From assembly GCF_001441165.1 (NCBI RefSeq), contig NZ_CP013126.1, positions 959,551 to 1,023,550 on the forward strand: a DNA stretch of 64,000 nucleotides. The letters are read 5' to 3'. The translations under genes were made by a program, and so were the position numbers. A model generated the notes under the pieces. That model did no database searches and was not told the origin of the DNA. It saw only the letters and a list, made by a program, of their open reading frames with translations. Shown piece by piece: positions 25,857-34,925 of this stretch (within the stretch, counting starts at the first letter, position 1; each line of letters begins with the position of its first letter). Origin of the DNA: Acidipropionibacterium acidipropionici. Its GTDB lineage: Bacteria; Actinomycetota; Actinomycetes; Propionibacteriales; Propionibacteriaceae.

Positions 25857-26516
25857 ATGCCAGAACCGATCCGCGTCCTGCTGGTCGACGACCAGTCCCT
25901 GGTCCGCTCGGGCTTCCGCATGCTCATCGAGGCCGAGGACGGCATGGAGGTGGTCGGTGAGGCCTCCAACGGCGCCGAGGCCCTTGACGTGCTGCGCCGC
26001 ATCCCGGTCGACGTCGCTCTCATGGACATCCGGATGCCGGTCATGGACGGCGTGGAGGCCACCCGCCGCATCGCCGCCTCCCCCCTGGACACCAAGGTGA
26101 TGATCCTCACCACCTTCGACCTCGACGAGTACGTATACGCGGGGCTCAAGGCCGGCGCCTCCGGCTTCCTCCTCAAGGACGCCCGCCCCGCCGAACTCCT
26201 CTCCGCCATCCGCAACGTCGCGGAGGGGGAGGCCGTCGTCGCACCCTCGGCCACCAAGCGGCTCCTCGAACACGTCGTCCCCACCCTGCCCAACAACCCT
26301 CGCGAGTCCGACGAGCGCCTCTCGGTGCTGACCGACCGGGAGCGCGAGGTGCTGGTGGAGATCGCCAAGGGAGCCACGAACTCCGAGATCGCCGCGAACC
26401 TCTACATGGCCGAGGGCACCGTCAAGACACACATCGGCCGGCTGCTGTCCAAGCTGGAGTGCCGCGACCGGGTCGGGCTGGTGCTCTTCGCCCACGAGGT
26501 GGGCCTCGTCTCCTGA
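25857..26516 (+). CDS. NarL/LuxR-family response regulator
   Basis: Response regulator of 219 residues. The receiver domain has the acidic pair LVDDQ, the phospho-acceptor in VALMDIRMPVMDG and the lysine in LLKDARP. The C-terminal LuxR helix-turn-helix reads LTDREREVLVEIAKGATNSEIA and EGTVKTHIGRLLSKL. ATG 25857 is preceded by GGAGG at 4 bases. No kinase gene adjoins. A HisKA_3 kinase, the type that normally pairs with this class, is found alone at 4539. The MacB-type ABC transporter genes follow at 163 bases and are the likely target. Confidence 0.9.
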   Translation: MPEPIRVLLVDDQSLVRSGFRMLIEAEDGMEVVGEASNGAEALDVLRRIPVDVALMDIRMPVMDGVEATRRIAASPLDTKVMILTTFDLDEYVYAGLKAGASGFLLKDARPAELLSAIRNVAEGEAVVAPSATKRLLEHVVPTLPNNPRESDERLSVLTDREREVLVEIAKGATNSEIAANLYMAEGTVKTHIGRLLSKLECRDRVGLVLFAHEVGLVS

Positions 26517-26679
26517 TCCTGACGAACTCGTTCAGTAACTCGTTCAGTGTTGTCGGAAAGTGGGGAACAGACGCCCCCGGATCCGACACACTCTCCGGGC
26601 GGGCGTGGTGCCTGCACTGATCCGGACATCGCACTCTAGGGTGGGAGACTGGCCGCACGTCGTCCGTCGAAAGGCAGAG

Positions 26680-27630
26680 ATGTCCACACCGCGTCGCTCC
26701 AGCCCGTTCGAACCGCCGGTTTCCGACCCCGAGCCCGAGCCTCAGGGCGAGGTCCCGGCGCCTCGACGCGGACTCGCGGACACCCCCGGCTCCCCCGCAT
26801 CCTCCGACGATGCGCACCACTCCAGCCCTGTCCCCCGCCCCGGATCCGCGCACGCTGCTGCGCCGACAGCCCCGTCGCCCGCGGTCGCCGCATCACCCGA
26901 TCCCGCGCAGGCCGCCTCGGCCGGCGTCAGGCTCACCAAGGTCTACGGCACCGGCGACACCCAGGTCACCGCGCTGGACGGTGTCTCCGTCGGATTCGCA
27001 CGCGGCTCCTTCTCGGCGATCATGGGCCCCTCCGGTTCGGGGAAGTCCACCCTCATGCACTGCCTCGCCGGACTGGACCGGATCACCTCGGGCTCGGTCT
27101 TCCTGGCCGGCACCGAGCTGTCCTCCCTGCCCGACAAGCAGCTCACCCGGGCCCGCCGCGACCAGGTGGGGTTCATCTTCCAGTCCTTCAATCTGCTGCC
27201 CACCCTCACCGCGAAGCAGAACATCCTGCTGCCCCTGGACCTGGCCGGGGCCAAGGCCGATCCTGAGCTCTTCACGACGCTGGTCGAGGGGCTGGGGATC
27301 GCCGACCGGCTCACCCACCGCCCCTCCGAGCTGTCGGGCGGCCAGCAGCAGCGCGTCGCCTGCGCCCGGGCCATGATCACCAGACCCTCGGTCGTCTTCG
27401 CCGACGAACCCACCGGCGCCCTGGACTCCAAATCCGGTACCGCGCTGCTGGACTACCTGCGCCACTGCGCCACCGACCTGGGCCAGACCATCATCATGGT
27501 CACCCACGACGCCCGCGCCGCCTCCTACGCCGACCGGGTGCTCATGCTGCTGGACGGGCACATCGTCGACGACATCGCCTCCCCCACCGCCGAATCGGTG
27601 AGCGCCGCGATGGCCTCCCTGGAGGCCTGA
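26680..27630 (+). CDS. MacB/LolD-type ABC transporter ATP-binding protein
   Basis: ATP-binding subunit of 316 residues. A disordered Pro/Ser-rich extension of about 80 residues precedes the ATPase. Motifs: Walker [11 protein letters not shown]-loop in [12 protein letters not shown], signature [15 protein letters not shown], Walker [13 protein letters not shown] and H-loop MVTHDAR. It belongs to the class that works with FtsX-fold permeases in antibiotic-peptide export or sensing and in lipoprotein release. ATG 26680 has AAAGG 8 bases upstream. Its stop shares one base with the start of the permease gene. Confidence 0.9.
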   Translation: MSTPRRSSPFEPPVSDPEPEPQGEVPAPRRGLADTPGSPASSDDAHHSSPVPRPGSAHAAAPTAPSPAVAASPDPAQAASAGVRLTKVYGTGDTQVTALDGVSVGFARGSFSAIMGPSGSGKSTLMHCLAGLDRITSGSVFLAGTELSSLPDKQLTRARRDQVGFIFQSFNLLPTLTAKQNILLPLDLAGAKADPELFTTLVEGLGIADRLTHRPSELSGGQQQRVACARAMITRPSVVFADEPTGALDSKSGTALLDYLRHCATDLGQTIIMVTHDARAASYADRVLMLLDGHIVDDIASPTAESVSAAMASLEA

Positions 27631-30116
27631 TGCTGCGCAACGCCCTGGCGGAGGTCCGCTTCCATCCCACCCGCTACGTCGCCACCCTCATCGCCATCGC
27701 CATCTCGATCGGCTTCATGGTCGGGGTCTCGGTGTTCATCCGGTCCCAGAGCTCGGCGCTGGGCCAGCAGCAGTCCCTGGTCACCTCGAAGGCCGACGTC
27801 GTCGTCGACACCGGTTCCGGCGAGGCCGACCCGGACTCGGTCACCTCCGCGATCAAGGAGGTCAAGGGCGTCGCGGCCGCCGAGCCCACCGCTCAGACCA
27901 CCCAGCCGCTGGAGAACGGCGACCACGCCGTCCAGGCCAATGTCTACGGCCTTCCCGGCCCGCAGTTCCGTTGGGCCGGGCTGGCCACGGGCGACTGGCC
28001 GACGTCGTCGGACCAGATCGCGCTGTCCACCGACGCCGCCTCCAAGCTCGGGGTCGACGTCGGCGATCAGGCGACGATCGGCGAGAAGAAGCTGACGGTG
28101 ACCGGCCTGTCCGACGACCCCGGATCCCTGTTCGCCCAGACCGCCTACATGACCCATGACGCCGTGGCCGCCGACTCCTCCTCGACGACCTGGCTGGTGA
28201 AGATCGACTCCGGCGCCGACCCGTCAGCGGTGGCGACCGCCATCCGCGACTCCCTGAAGGGCATGGCCGGCATGCCGAAGCCGGGGACGACGTCGGGCAC
28301 CCTGCAGGTGACGCCGGCCGCCGACTACCAGCGCGAGGCGGTGACCGCGCTGACCGGGGATTTCGACGTCTTCAAGTACATGCTCTTCGCCTTCGCGGGG
28401 ATCGCCCTGATGGTCGGCATGATCATCATCTTCACCACCTTCCTCATCCTGCTGGCCCAGCGACGCCGTCAGATCGGCCTGCTGCGCGCTGTCGGGGCCT
28501 CGGGCGGCCAGGTGCGCGGCCAGTTCTTCGTCGAGTCGGTGATCGTCGGGGCCGTCGGGTCCCTGCTGGGGGTCGGCCTGGGGGTGCTCATCGCGCTGGC
28601 CGGGTGCGCCTACACCGGTGCGCTGGACTTCGGGCTGGTGATGCCCTGGAGCGAGCTGGCGACCGAGTTCGGGATCGGGGTGCTGGCCACCGTGCTGGCC
28701 GCCTTCGTCCCCAGTCTGCGGGCCACCCGCGTCGCCCCACTGGAAGCCCTGAGACCCGCCGCCACCGTCGAACGCAGGCGCACCTCGATCGTCCTGGTCG
28801 TCGTCTCCTGCGTGCTGCTGGTGGCCGGAGGCCTGCTGGCCTGGCAGTCCCTGCGCGCCGACTCCTGGAGTATCGCCTGGGCGATGGGCTGCGCCGCGGT
28901 ACTGGGGATCGCCGTGCTGGTCTCGACGCCGGTCTATGTGCCCTGGGTGATCCGCGGGCTCGGACTGGTGCTGCGCCCCTTCGGGTCCACCGCGAAACTG
29001 TCGACCGCCAACGCGATCCGCAATCCGGTGCGCACCGCCCTGACCACCGGCGTCCTCATGCTGGCGGTCGGGATCATCGTGACCCTGCAGGTCGGGGCGT
29101 CCACCACCCAGTCGACGGTGATGAAGCTCATCGACGAGAACTACCCGGTCGACGTCACCGTCTCCACCCAGCCGCAGAGCTTCAACCCGCAGACCGGCAA
29201 GGTGACTCCGGCGAAGTCTGCCGAGTTGCCGGGCGGGGTGGCCGATGAGGTGGCGAAGCTTCCCAACCTCAAGGCCTCGACCACCCTCGACGGGGCCCTG
29301 GTGACCAGCGGAGCGACCAAGCAGAAGGTGCTGGTGCTGGCCGGGTCCGACATCGACCAGATCTCCCCGGACGTCGCCTCCCAGGTGAGGCCGGGCACTG
29401 TGCTGGTCGCCGGGGGCACCGCGAAGAAGGGCTCGAAGCTGGTGCTCACCGGCGACCGCGGGCCGGTGACGTTGACGGTGGACCGCACCAAGGCTCTGGA
29501 TTCCTCGGACGCCATGCTGGTCTCGGTCTCCGACCTCAACAAGTTGTCCTCGTCGACAGTGCCGGCGGCGGTGTGGGGGACGATGTCCGACCGCACGGAC
29601 ATGGCCCGGACGATGGCTCCGATCGCCGAGATCATGCAGTCCCATCCGGAGCTCGCGGTCGGGGGCGGGGCCTTCATCGCCGGCATCCTGGAGCAGGTGC
29701 TCAAGGTGCTTCTGGTGGTCATGACGGCCCTGTTCGGGGTGGCGGTGATCATCGCTCTCATCGGGGTGGCGAACACCCTGGGCCTGTCGGTGCTGGAGCG
29801 CGGCCGCGAATCGGCGCTGCTGAGGGCGATGGGCATGCAGCGGAACTCGCTGCGCCTCATGCTGTTCTTCGAGGCGGTGCAGATGGCGATGGCCGCTGTG
29901 ATCGTCGGCGTGCTGTGCGGCTCCTTCTTCGCCTGGATCGGGATCAGATCGATCTTCAAGATGGCGGGGACGTCGACGGCGGTGACCTTCTCTGTGGACT
30001 GGCCGACGACGATCGGGCTGGTGCTGGTCTGCTTCCTCGCCGCCTCCCTGGCCTCCGTCCTCCCCGGACGCCGGGCCGCCCTGGCGACGCCGACGGAGGC
30101 CCTGGCCGAGGAGTAG
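27630..30116 (+). CDS. FtsX-fold ABC transporter permease (two FtsX repeats)
   Basis: Permease of 828 residues. The architecture is TM1, a large outside domain (about 45-250), three segments forming the first FtsX domain (about 255-370), further segments, a second outside domain (about 485-660) and a last FtsX triplet near the C-terminus. Phrases typical of the family are RRRQIGLLRAVGASGGQVR and RGRESALLRAMGMQRNSLR. This is the usual partner of MacB-type ATPases in actinobacteria. Regulation by the LuxR-type regulator upstream is likely from gene order. It could export or detoxify an envelope-active compound; the substrate is unknown. Confidence 0.88.
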   Translation: MLRNALAEVRFHPTRYVATLIAIAISIGFMVGVSVFIRSQSSALGQQQSLVTSKADVVVDTGSGEADPDSVTSAIKEVKGVAAAEPTAQTTQPLENGDHAVQANVYGLPGPQFRWAGLATGDWPTSSDQIALSTDAASKLGVDVGDQATIGEKKLTVTGLSDDPGSLFAQTAYMTHDAVAADSSSTTWLVKIDSGADPSAVATAIRDSLKGMAGMPKPGTTSGTLQVTPAADYQREAVTALTGDFDVFKYMLFAFAGIALMVGMIIIFTTFLILLAQRRRQIGLLRAVGASGGQVRGQFFVESVIVGAVGSLLGVGLGVLIALAGCAYTGALDFGLVMPWSELATEFGIGVLATVLAAFVPSLRATRVAPLEALRPAATVERRRTSIVLVVVSCVLLVAGGLLAWQSLRADSWSIAWAMGCAAVLGIAVLVSTPVYVPWVIRGLGLVLRPFGSTAKLSTANAIRNPVRTALTTGVLMLAVGIIVTLQVGASTTQSTVMKLIDENYPVDVTVSTQPQSFNPQTGKVTPAKSAELPGGVADEVAKLPNLKASTTLDGALVTSGATKQKVLVLAGSDIDQISPDVASQVRPGTVLVAGGTAKKGSKLVLTGDRGPVTLTVDRTKALDSSDAMLVSVSDLNKLSSSTVPAAVWGTMSDRTDMARTMAPIAEIMQSHPELAVGGGAFIAGILEQVLKVLLVVMTALFGVAVIIALIGVANTLGLSVLERGRESALLRAMGMQRNSLRLMLFFEAVQMAMAAVIVGVLCGSFFAWIGIRSIFKMAGTSTAVTFSVDWPTTIGLVLVCFLAASLASVLPGRRAALATPTEALAEE

Positions 30117-30132
30117 GAGCGGGTCCACCGAA

Positions 30133-30143
30133 TGGTCAGACCA
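30133..30143. promoter_or_regulatory. TGGTCAGACCA palindrome (GntR/FadR-type site)
   Basis: An 11-base palindrome TGGTC-A-GACCA lies 17 bases after the permease stop. Related sites occur at 36949-36961 and 40618-40628. The sequence fits the TGGT-n3-ACCA pattern of GntR/FadR-subfamily operators. No promoter is obvious at this copy. Confidence 0.35.
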
Positions 30144-30172
30144 GGACCGGGCCCTGATAGCTGGAGAAATTA

Positions 30173-30226
30173 CTCCCAACACGCCGTCCCGGCGCCCCAC
30201 AGAGCTGAGGGACGGCGTGTTGGGAG
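30173..30226. repeat. Palindromic repeat element, copy 2 of 3
   Basis: An 18-bp stem (CTCCCAACACGCCGTCCC with exact complement at 30209-30226) matches the elements at 4400 and 57407. A further outer stem CTGGAG/CTCCAG flanks this copy. The loop GGCGCC..AGAGCTGA is close to that of copy 3, so the two share about 57 bases. Confidence 0.88.
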
Positions 30227-30275
30227 CTGCTGCTCCAGGGTGACGGGGCCGAGCCACCGAAAGGTCGGACCGTCC

Positions 30276-30357
30276 GGGCAACACTTCGCCGGAACGGACA
30301 ACACATCCGCGAAACGGGCAACACCTGACCGTGTTCGGGCAACACCTGGGGCAACAC
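30276..30357 (+). promoter_or_regulatory. Array of five GGGCAACAC iterons upstream of a sigma-like gene
   Basis: GGGCAACAC (one copy GGACAACAC) occurs at 30276, 30296, 30316, 30337 and 30349, on the same strand. The spacings are 20, 20, 21 and 12 bases, that is about two helical turns. The fourth copy is also half of a palindrome GTGTT-CGGGC-AACAC. The array ends 52 bases before the sigma-like gene. Regular phasing suggests cooperative binding of a regulator, perhaps the product of that gene. Confidence 0.6.
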
Positions 30358-30408
30358 CTCCTTGCTGGACTGACGCCATCGGTTGGGACGGACGTCCGGA
30401 GGTGGGTC

Positions 30409-31128
30409 ATGTCGGGGTTCCTCGTGGCGGCACTGGCGGTGCAGTGGGAGCGGGAGTGCGAGTTCTGGGAGGAGCGGGGGGCGGGGCCGGAGCTGCGGGA
30501 TCTGCCCCGGCGTCTGCGCGTCGACGACGACCTGGCGGTGAGATACCTGAAGGCGGCCCGGGCCGGCGAGGAGCGGGCCGGTCGAGGGCAGGGCGGTGTG
30601 ACCCCGGACAGCGAAGACCCGGGCGGTCGGGCGCGGGAGGACGAGAGGTTCGCCGCTCACGCCCTCCTGCAGGCCCTCCTGCCCCTGCTGTGCGGGCTGG
30701 CGCGACGCGATCGGCGGGCGGATCTGGACGATTACGTCGCCGAGGCGTGGATCCGGATCATGACCTTCCCGGTGACGCGGACCCGCAAGGTGTGCACGAA
30801 CATCGCTCTGGACTGCCTCCACGTCATCTCGGCCGGCAGACGCCGTTCCGGGCGCGAGCAGGCGCGCACGATCCCCGATCACGGCGTCGACCCCTGGGCC
30901 GAGGCAGCGCCCGGGGAGCGCGCCCGCGACCTGATCGACGCCGCATCCCGGATGGGCATCGTCAACCGGAGCAGCCGGCCGGTCCTCATGAGCGTCTACG
31001 CCGAGGGGCTGGGACACGACCGCACCGCGCAGCGCTACACGATGACGCCGGAGGCGGTCCGCGCCCGCTGCTCGCGGGCCACCAGGGCGATGCGGCGTCA
31101 CGCCTCCGAACTGGCCGAGTGCCTCTGA
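30409..31128 (+). CDS. Sigma-70-like (ECF-type) regulator, divergent
   Basis: Protein of 239 residues. Residues about 85-145 resemble sigma region 2 (RRADLDDYVAEAWIRIMTFP followed by a basic RRRSG stretch) and residues about 190-235 resemble region 4 (GLGHDRTAQRYTMTPEAVRARCSRATRAM). The N-terminal 80 residues are acidic and basic, with no known domain. ATG 30409 has GGAGGTGGG just upstream. No anti-sigma gene is adjacent. The sequence is divergent, so the assignment to the sigma superfamily is by pattern only. The GGGCAACAC array directly upstream may be its autoregulatory region. Confidence 0.6.
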   Translation: MSGFLVAALAVQWERECEFWEERGAGPELRDLPRRLRVDDDLAVRYLKAARAGEERAGRGQGGVTPDSEDPGGRAREDERFAAHALLQALLPLLCGLARRDRRADLDDYVAEAWIRIMTFPVTRTRKVCTNIALDCLHVISAGRRRSGREQARTIPDHGVDPWAEAAPGERARDLIDAASRMGIVNRSSRPVLMSVYAEGLGHDRTAQRYTMTPEAVRARCSRATRAMRRHASELAECL

Positions 31129-31156
31129 GATTCAGCGCCTGAGACATACTGAGTCC

Positions 31157-31699
31157 ATGGGCAGAGTCCAGCGGGTGGTCGCGGTCCTGGGAGTGGTGTA
31201 CCTGCTGGCGGTCGGGGTGCTCTACATGGCCCTCGCCGATCGCGACGAGGACTTCCTCAAGGAGGGCCAGACCCTCACCGGCACCGTCACCGCGATCCAT
31301 ACGGCCCCGAGCGAGGACTCCTCGCCGTTGCGCTCCCTCACTCATCCGGGCGGCTCGACCGTCGCCGTCATCGAGTACCGCTACGAGGGCGAGAAGGGCA
31401 CCACGACGAGCAGCTCCTACAGCAATCCGCGCAAATATGCGGTCGGCCAGCATGTCACCCTGGTGGCGCACCGAGCCAGCAGCGGGAACCGGGATGACGA
31501 CGTCGTGGCCGTCAAGGACCGTACCGCCACGGGTCTGCGCGTCATCCCCTACGGCTTCTTCGTGAGCGCCGCGGTGGTGGCCTGGTTCCTGGGGATCCTG
31601 CCCCACCGCCGGGATCGCCGCCGGGGCAGGGGGCGGAACGGCGCCGGCGTCACGAATACGATCAGCCGGCGTTCAACCGCCATTCCAGAAACTCCTTGA
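31157..31699 (+). CDS. DUF3592 membrane protein
   Basis: Protein of 180 residues with two membrane segments (about 6-26 and 133-152) flanking an outside domain with TVTAIHTAP, VAVIEYRYEG and YAVGQHVTLVAH, the pattern of DUF3592 proteins. These are common in actinobacteria, with no established role. The basic C-terminal tail overlaps the end of the convergent gene by 38 bases. Confidence 0.75.
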   Translation: MGRVQRVVAVLGVVYLLAVGVLYMALADRDEDFLKEGQTLTGTVTAIHTAPSEDSSPLRSLTHPGGSTVAVIEYRYEGEKGTTTSSSYSNPRKYAVGQHVTLVAHRASSGNRDDDVVAVKDRTATGLRVIPYGFFVSAAVVAWFLGILPHRRDRRRGRGRNGAGVTNTISRRSTAIPETP

Positions 31700-32057
31700 G
31701 GTAGCCGGTCTCGCCGTCGCGTCCGCCCTTGCCGACGTGCAGCGGCGGCAGCGAGGGCTCGAGGGTCACGCCGCGCAGCCGCTCCTTGAGGCCGCCGGGC
31801 ACCACGAGCTGGTAGTACTCGCCGTTCTCCCCGATCGCCAGGGACTCCTTGGCGTTGAGATACCAGCCCTGTCTGCCGGTCTTGGCGCGGTGGCCGTCGA
31901 GCAGCTGGGCGCGCAGCGGTTCGGTGGGCAGGCCCTTGGCCCGCGCTTCCTCGACGAAGGCGTCGATGAGCTTCTGGGCGGCGGCGCCCTCACGGCGCCG
32001 GTCCATCTCATCGAGCTCGATCCGTCGGCGGGCGTCCTCGGCGCGTTGGCTGGCCAT
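31662..32057 (-). CDS. Conserved hypothetical protein, soluble
   Basis: Protein of 131 residues, soluble, with a long charged helix at the N-terminus (AEDARRRIELDEMDRRREG) and a C-terminal part containing GWYLNAKESLAIGENGEYY and LKEFLEWRLNAG. The pattern is that of a small conserved actinobacterial protein with no assigned domain. It lies 9 bases downstream of fhs on the same strand, so the two are probably co-transcribed, and it overlaps the convergent DUF3592 gene. Confidence 0.75.
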   Translation of the reverse strand: MASQRAEDARRRIELDEMDRRREGAAAQKLIDAFVEEARAKGLPTEPLRAQLLDGHRAKTGRQGWYLNAKESLAIGENGEYYQLVVPGGLKERLRGVTLEPSLPPLHVGKGGRDGETGYLKEFLEWRLNAG

Positions 32058-32066
32058 GGGTGGAGT

Positions 32067-33764
32067 CTAGAACAGGCCGACCGTCTCCCCGTTCTCGTCG
32101 ATGTCGATCCTCTCGGCGGCCGGGTGCTTCCCCAGCCCGGGCATCGTGCGCATGTCCCCGCAGATCGCGTAGACATATCCGGCGCCCACCGCGGCCCGCA
32201 CCTCGCGGACCGGAAGGCGCCAGCCGGTCGGGGCGCCCTTGAGCGCAGGGTCGTGGGACAGCGACAGGTGGGTCTTGGCCATCACCACCGGGAAGTGGCC
32301 GTAGCCGAGCTCCTCGAAGTGGGCGAGCTCCTTGGCGGCGGCCGGCGCGACGTCGATGCCGTCGGCGCCGTAGACGCGGGTGGCGACGGCCTCGATCTTG
32401 GCCGCCAGGGGCGATTCGAGGTGGTAGGTGTAGCGGAACCTGGTGGGCTCCTCGCAGGCGGCGACGACGGCCCGGGCCAGATCGGTGGCCCCGTCGCCGC
32501 CGTCGACCACATGGCTGGAGGCCGCGAAGTGGGCTCCGCACTCCTCTGCGATCTGGCGGACGACGTCGATCTCGTCGTCGTGGTCGCCCGGGAACAGGTT
32601 GAGGGCGACCACCGGCGTCACCCCGAAATTGCGGACGATCTCGATGTGCTTGCGCAGGTTCGGCGCGCCGGCCCAGACGTCGTCGGGATTGTCGAGGGTC
32701 ATGCCCTCGGGCAGCGGCTTGCCGGGAACCACCTTGTAGCGGCCCGAATGGGTTTTGAGCGCGCGGATTGTGACCACCATCACGGCGGCGTCGGGGTGGA
32801 GCCCGGAGACCCGGCATTTGACGTTGAAGAACCGTTCGGCGCCCATGTCGGAGCCGAAGCCGGCCTCGGTCAGCAGGTAGTCGGCGCTGGTGATGCCGAT
32901 CTGGTCGGCGACCACCGAGGAGTTGCCGGTGGCGATATTGCCGAAGGGGCCGGTGTGCACCAGGACGGGCGTGTTCTCGGTGGTCTGCAGCAGGTTGGGC
33001 TTCAGGGCGTCGCGCAGGATGACGGTCATCGAGCCGGCGGCGTGAAGGTCCTCGGCGGTGACGGGCTGCTTGGCGCGGTTGTAGCCGATGACGATGCGGC
33101 CCAGCCGGGAGCGCAGGTCCTTCAGCGAGGTGGCCAGAGAGAGGATGACGCCGACCTCGCTGGCGGAGGTGATGTCGAACCCCGTCTCGCGGGGGACGCC
33201 GTCGATGCGGCTGCCCAGGCCGACGATGACGTTGCGCAGGGCGCGATCGTTGATGTCCACGACCCGGCGCCAGGAGATGGAGTGGGGTTCGATGTCGAGC
33301 TCGTTGCCCTGGTGGAGGTGGTTGTCGATCATCGCGGCCAGGAGGTTGTGGGCGGCGGTGATGGAGTGGAAGTCGCCGGTGAGGTGCAGGTTGAGCTTCT
33401 CCATGGGCAGCACCTGGGAGTATCCGGCGCCGGCCGCGCCGCCCTTGATGCCGAAGGTGGGGCCCATGGAGGGCTGACGAAGGGCCAGCATGGAGTGCCT
33501 GCCGATCTTCTCCAGACCCTGTGCGATACCGACCGCCGTGGTGGTCTTGCCCTCCCCGAGCGGAGTGGGCGTGATCGCGGTGACGACGACGTACTTGGCG
33601 CGAGGGCGGTTCTCGTGAGCCTCGGCGGCCTCCAGCGAGATCTTGGCGACGTCGTTGCCGTAGAACTCGAGGAACTCCGGTTCTATCCCCGCCCGTGCCG
33701 CCACCTCCCCGATGGGTTCCATGTGAGCGACGCGGGCGATCTCAAGGTCTGACAGCACTGTCAT
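32067..33764 (-). CDS. fhs: Formate--tetrahydrofolate ligase
   Basis: Enzyme of 565 residues that makes 10-formyl-tetrahydrofolate from formate, tetrahydrofolate and ATP in one-carbon metabolism. The ATP-binding loop TPLGEGKTTTAVGIAQGL is visible at about residue 65, and family blocks such as LRQPSMGPTFGIKGGAAGAGY and NLFPGDHDDEID are present. Length equals the usual 555-570. ATG 33764 has AGGA 9 bases upstream. It is followed directly by a small conserved gene at 31662. Confidence 0.95.
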   Translation of the reverse strand: MTVLSDLEIARVAHMEPIGEVAARAGIEPEFLEFYGNDVAKISLEAAEAHENRPRAKYVVVTAITPTPLGEGKTTTAVGIAQGLEKIGRHSMLALRQPSMGPTFGIKGGAAGAGYSQVLPMEKLNLHLTGDFHSITAAHNLLAAMIDNHLHQGNELDIEPHSISWRRVVDINDRALRNVIVGLGSRIDGVPRETGFDITSASEVGVILSLATSLKDLRSRLGRIVIGYNRAKQPVTAEDLHAAGSMTVILRDALKPNLLQTTENTPVLVHTGPFGNIATGNSSVVADQIGITSADYLLTEAGFGSDMGAERFFNVKCRVSGLHPDAAVMVVTIRALKTHSGRYKVVPGKPLPEGMTLDNPDDVWAGAPNLRKHIEIVRNFGVTPVVALNLFPGDHDDEIDVVRQIAEECGAHFAASSHVVDGGDGATDLARAVVAACEEPTRFRYTYHLESPLAAKIEAVATRVYGADGIDVAPAAAKELAHFEELGYGHFPVVMAKTHLSLSHDPALKGAPTGWRLPVREVRAAVGAGYVYAICGDMRTMPGLGKHPAAERIDIDENGETVGLF

Positions 33765-33826
33765 GACACTATCCTGTCGCCCCGCTCCGGGCGCGTTAAT
33801 CCGGGGTCGGGATGAGGGGCGCGGCA

Positions 33827-34165
33827 TCAGGTGAATTGGCCGATGAGAGCTTCAAGTTCCGCGATCATCGCCGGCAGGTCGTCGGCCGCCGTAGCCACCA
33901 ATGTCTCGACGTCGATGTCCCAGTAGCCGTGCACTATCCGGTTCCGCATGCGGGAAGCTGCTCTCCACGGGATCTGCGGATTCGCATCGCGGATCCCATC
34001 CGGGATCTGGTTAGCGGCCTCCCCAAGCACGGTGAACTGCCACAGCAGCGCCGCTCTCCGCATCGGGTCTGCGTTGATATCAGGAGCGGACAGGTCACCC
34101 ACGAGGTCCCGAGCCGCGATCGCGGCGTCCCTCAGCTCCGAGAGAATGAGAAACTCACGCCGCAT
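33827..34165 (-). CDS. HepT-type toxin (HEPN ribonuclease)
   Basis: Protein of 112 residues of the HepT family. The catalytic R-x4-6-H-x-Y motif is present as RMRNRIVHGYWDID near residue 80. HepT proteins are HEPN RNases neutralised by the partner MntA, which attaches AMP residues to the tyrosine of this motif. ATG 34165 is chosen because MRREFLILSELRDA matches the family start. It overlaps the mntA-like gene by 11 bases. Confidence 0.85.
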   Translation of the reverse strand: MRREFLILSELRDAAIAARDLVGDLSAPDINADPMRRAALLWQFTVLGEAANQIPDGIRDANPQIPWRAASRMRNRIVHGYWDIDVETLVATAADDLPAMIAELEALIGQFT

Positions 34166-34448
34166 ACAGGGGCCTGGCATCGTCGAGCACCTGCTGACGG
34201 ATGTACTGGTTGACGGAGCTGCGTCTGACCAGATCCACCGGGCGGCCGAACACGGCCGAGAGGTCATCCTCCAAATCGAACAGAGAGAACCCGAGGCGGA
34301 ATCCAGGCTTCAAGGTGAACAACAGATCGACGTCGCTGTCCGGTCCGTCCTCCCCCCTCGCGACTGAACCGAACACTTCAAGGGACGCGACTCCGTAGCG
34401 CTCGCACACTCGGCGTAGACGCCGCATGTCAACGTCCACTGGTCTCAT
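34155..34448 (-). CDS. MntA-type nucleotidyltransferase antitoxin
   Basis: Protein of 97 residues with the minimal nucleotidyltransferase motif GSVARGEDGPDSDVDLLF, where GS and the D-x-D pair bind nucleotide and metal. It is the antitoxin of the HepT/MntA system, which AMPylates its toxin. Upstream gene of the pair; overlaps hepT. The complete motif set suggests that the pair is functional. Confidence 0.85.
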   Translation of the reverse strand: MRPVDVDMRRLRRVCERYGVASLEVFGSVARGEDGPDSDVDLLFTLKPGFRLGFSLFDLEDDLSAVFGRPVDLVRRSSVNQYIRQQVLDDARPLYAA

Positions 34449-34582
34449 GCCCGCATTCTACCGGGACGAGGCGTCGCGACAGTCGTCCCCACGTCCTTCA
34501 ACCGGCCATAGCGCCGCATCGAAGCCACATATGCATCCCGCGACCACACCATCGCCGCTTTCAGCCTTGTCATCGCATGGGC

Positions 34583-34925
34583 TCACAGGTCCTCGTCGAC
34601 GGCACGGGGCCGGGGAGTGCGCCACAGGAAGACGACGGCGCCGCAGGCGAAGATCGACGCCGCCAGCGCTGCGGCGATGGGATCCCCGGCATACTTCACA
34701 GGCCAGGACCACAGCGCCAGTCCCATCTCCATCTGCCCGCAGAACAGGGAGACGACGACATAGCCGATGGGCAGGGCCGAGACCATCCGCACCATCCCCA
34801 GCCCCAGGCCCAGCAGGGACAGCCCGACCAGGCCACAGCGATCGCGGTGACCATCGGAATGACGGCGGCATTGGCCACCTCCACCCCTGATCCGGCCAGC
34901 AGCGGGGGGACCTGGAGACGCACAC
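34583..34925 (-). pseudogene. Frameshifted membrane-protein remnant
   Basis: On the minus strand, one frame ends with hydrophobic segments (LSLLGLGLGMVRMVSALPIG, then IAAALAASIFACGAVVFLW and a polar tail RTPRPRAVDEDL, stop at 34583). The expected preceding segment (VPPLLAGSGVEVANAAVIP and MVTAIAVAW) is found in a different frame between about 34830 and 34925. The split indicates a frameshift in what was a four-segment membrane protein. It overlaps the truncated regulator on the other strand. Confidence 0.45.

Noticed and set aside
31737-33752. 671-codon plus-strand open frame
   Set aside because: It lies antisense to fhs, whose minus-strand product is unmistakable.
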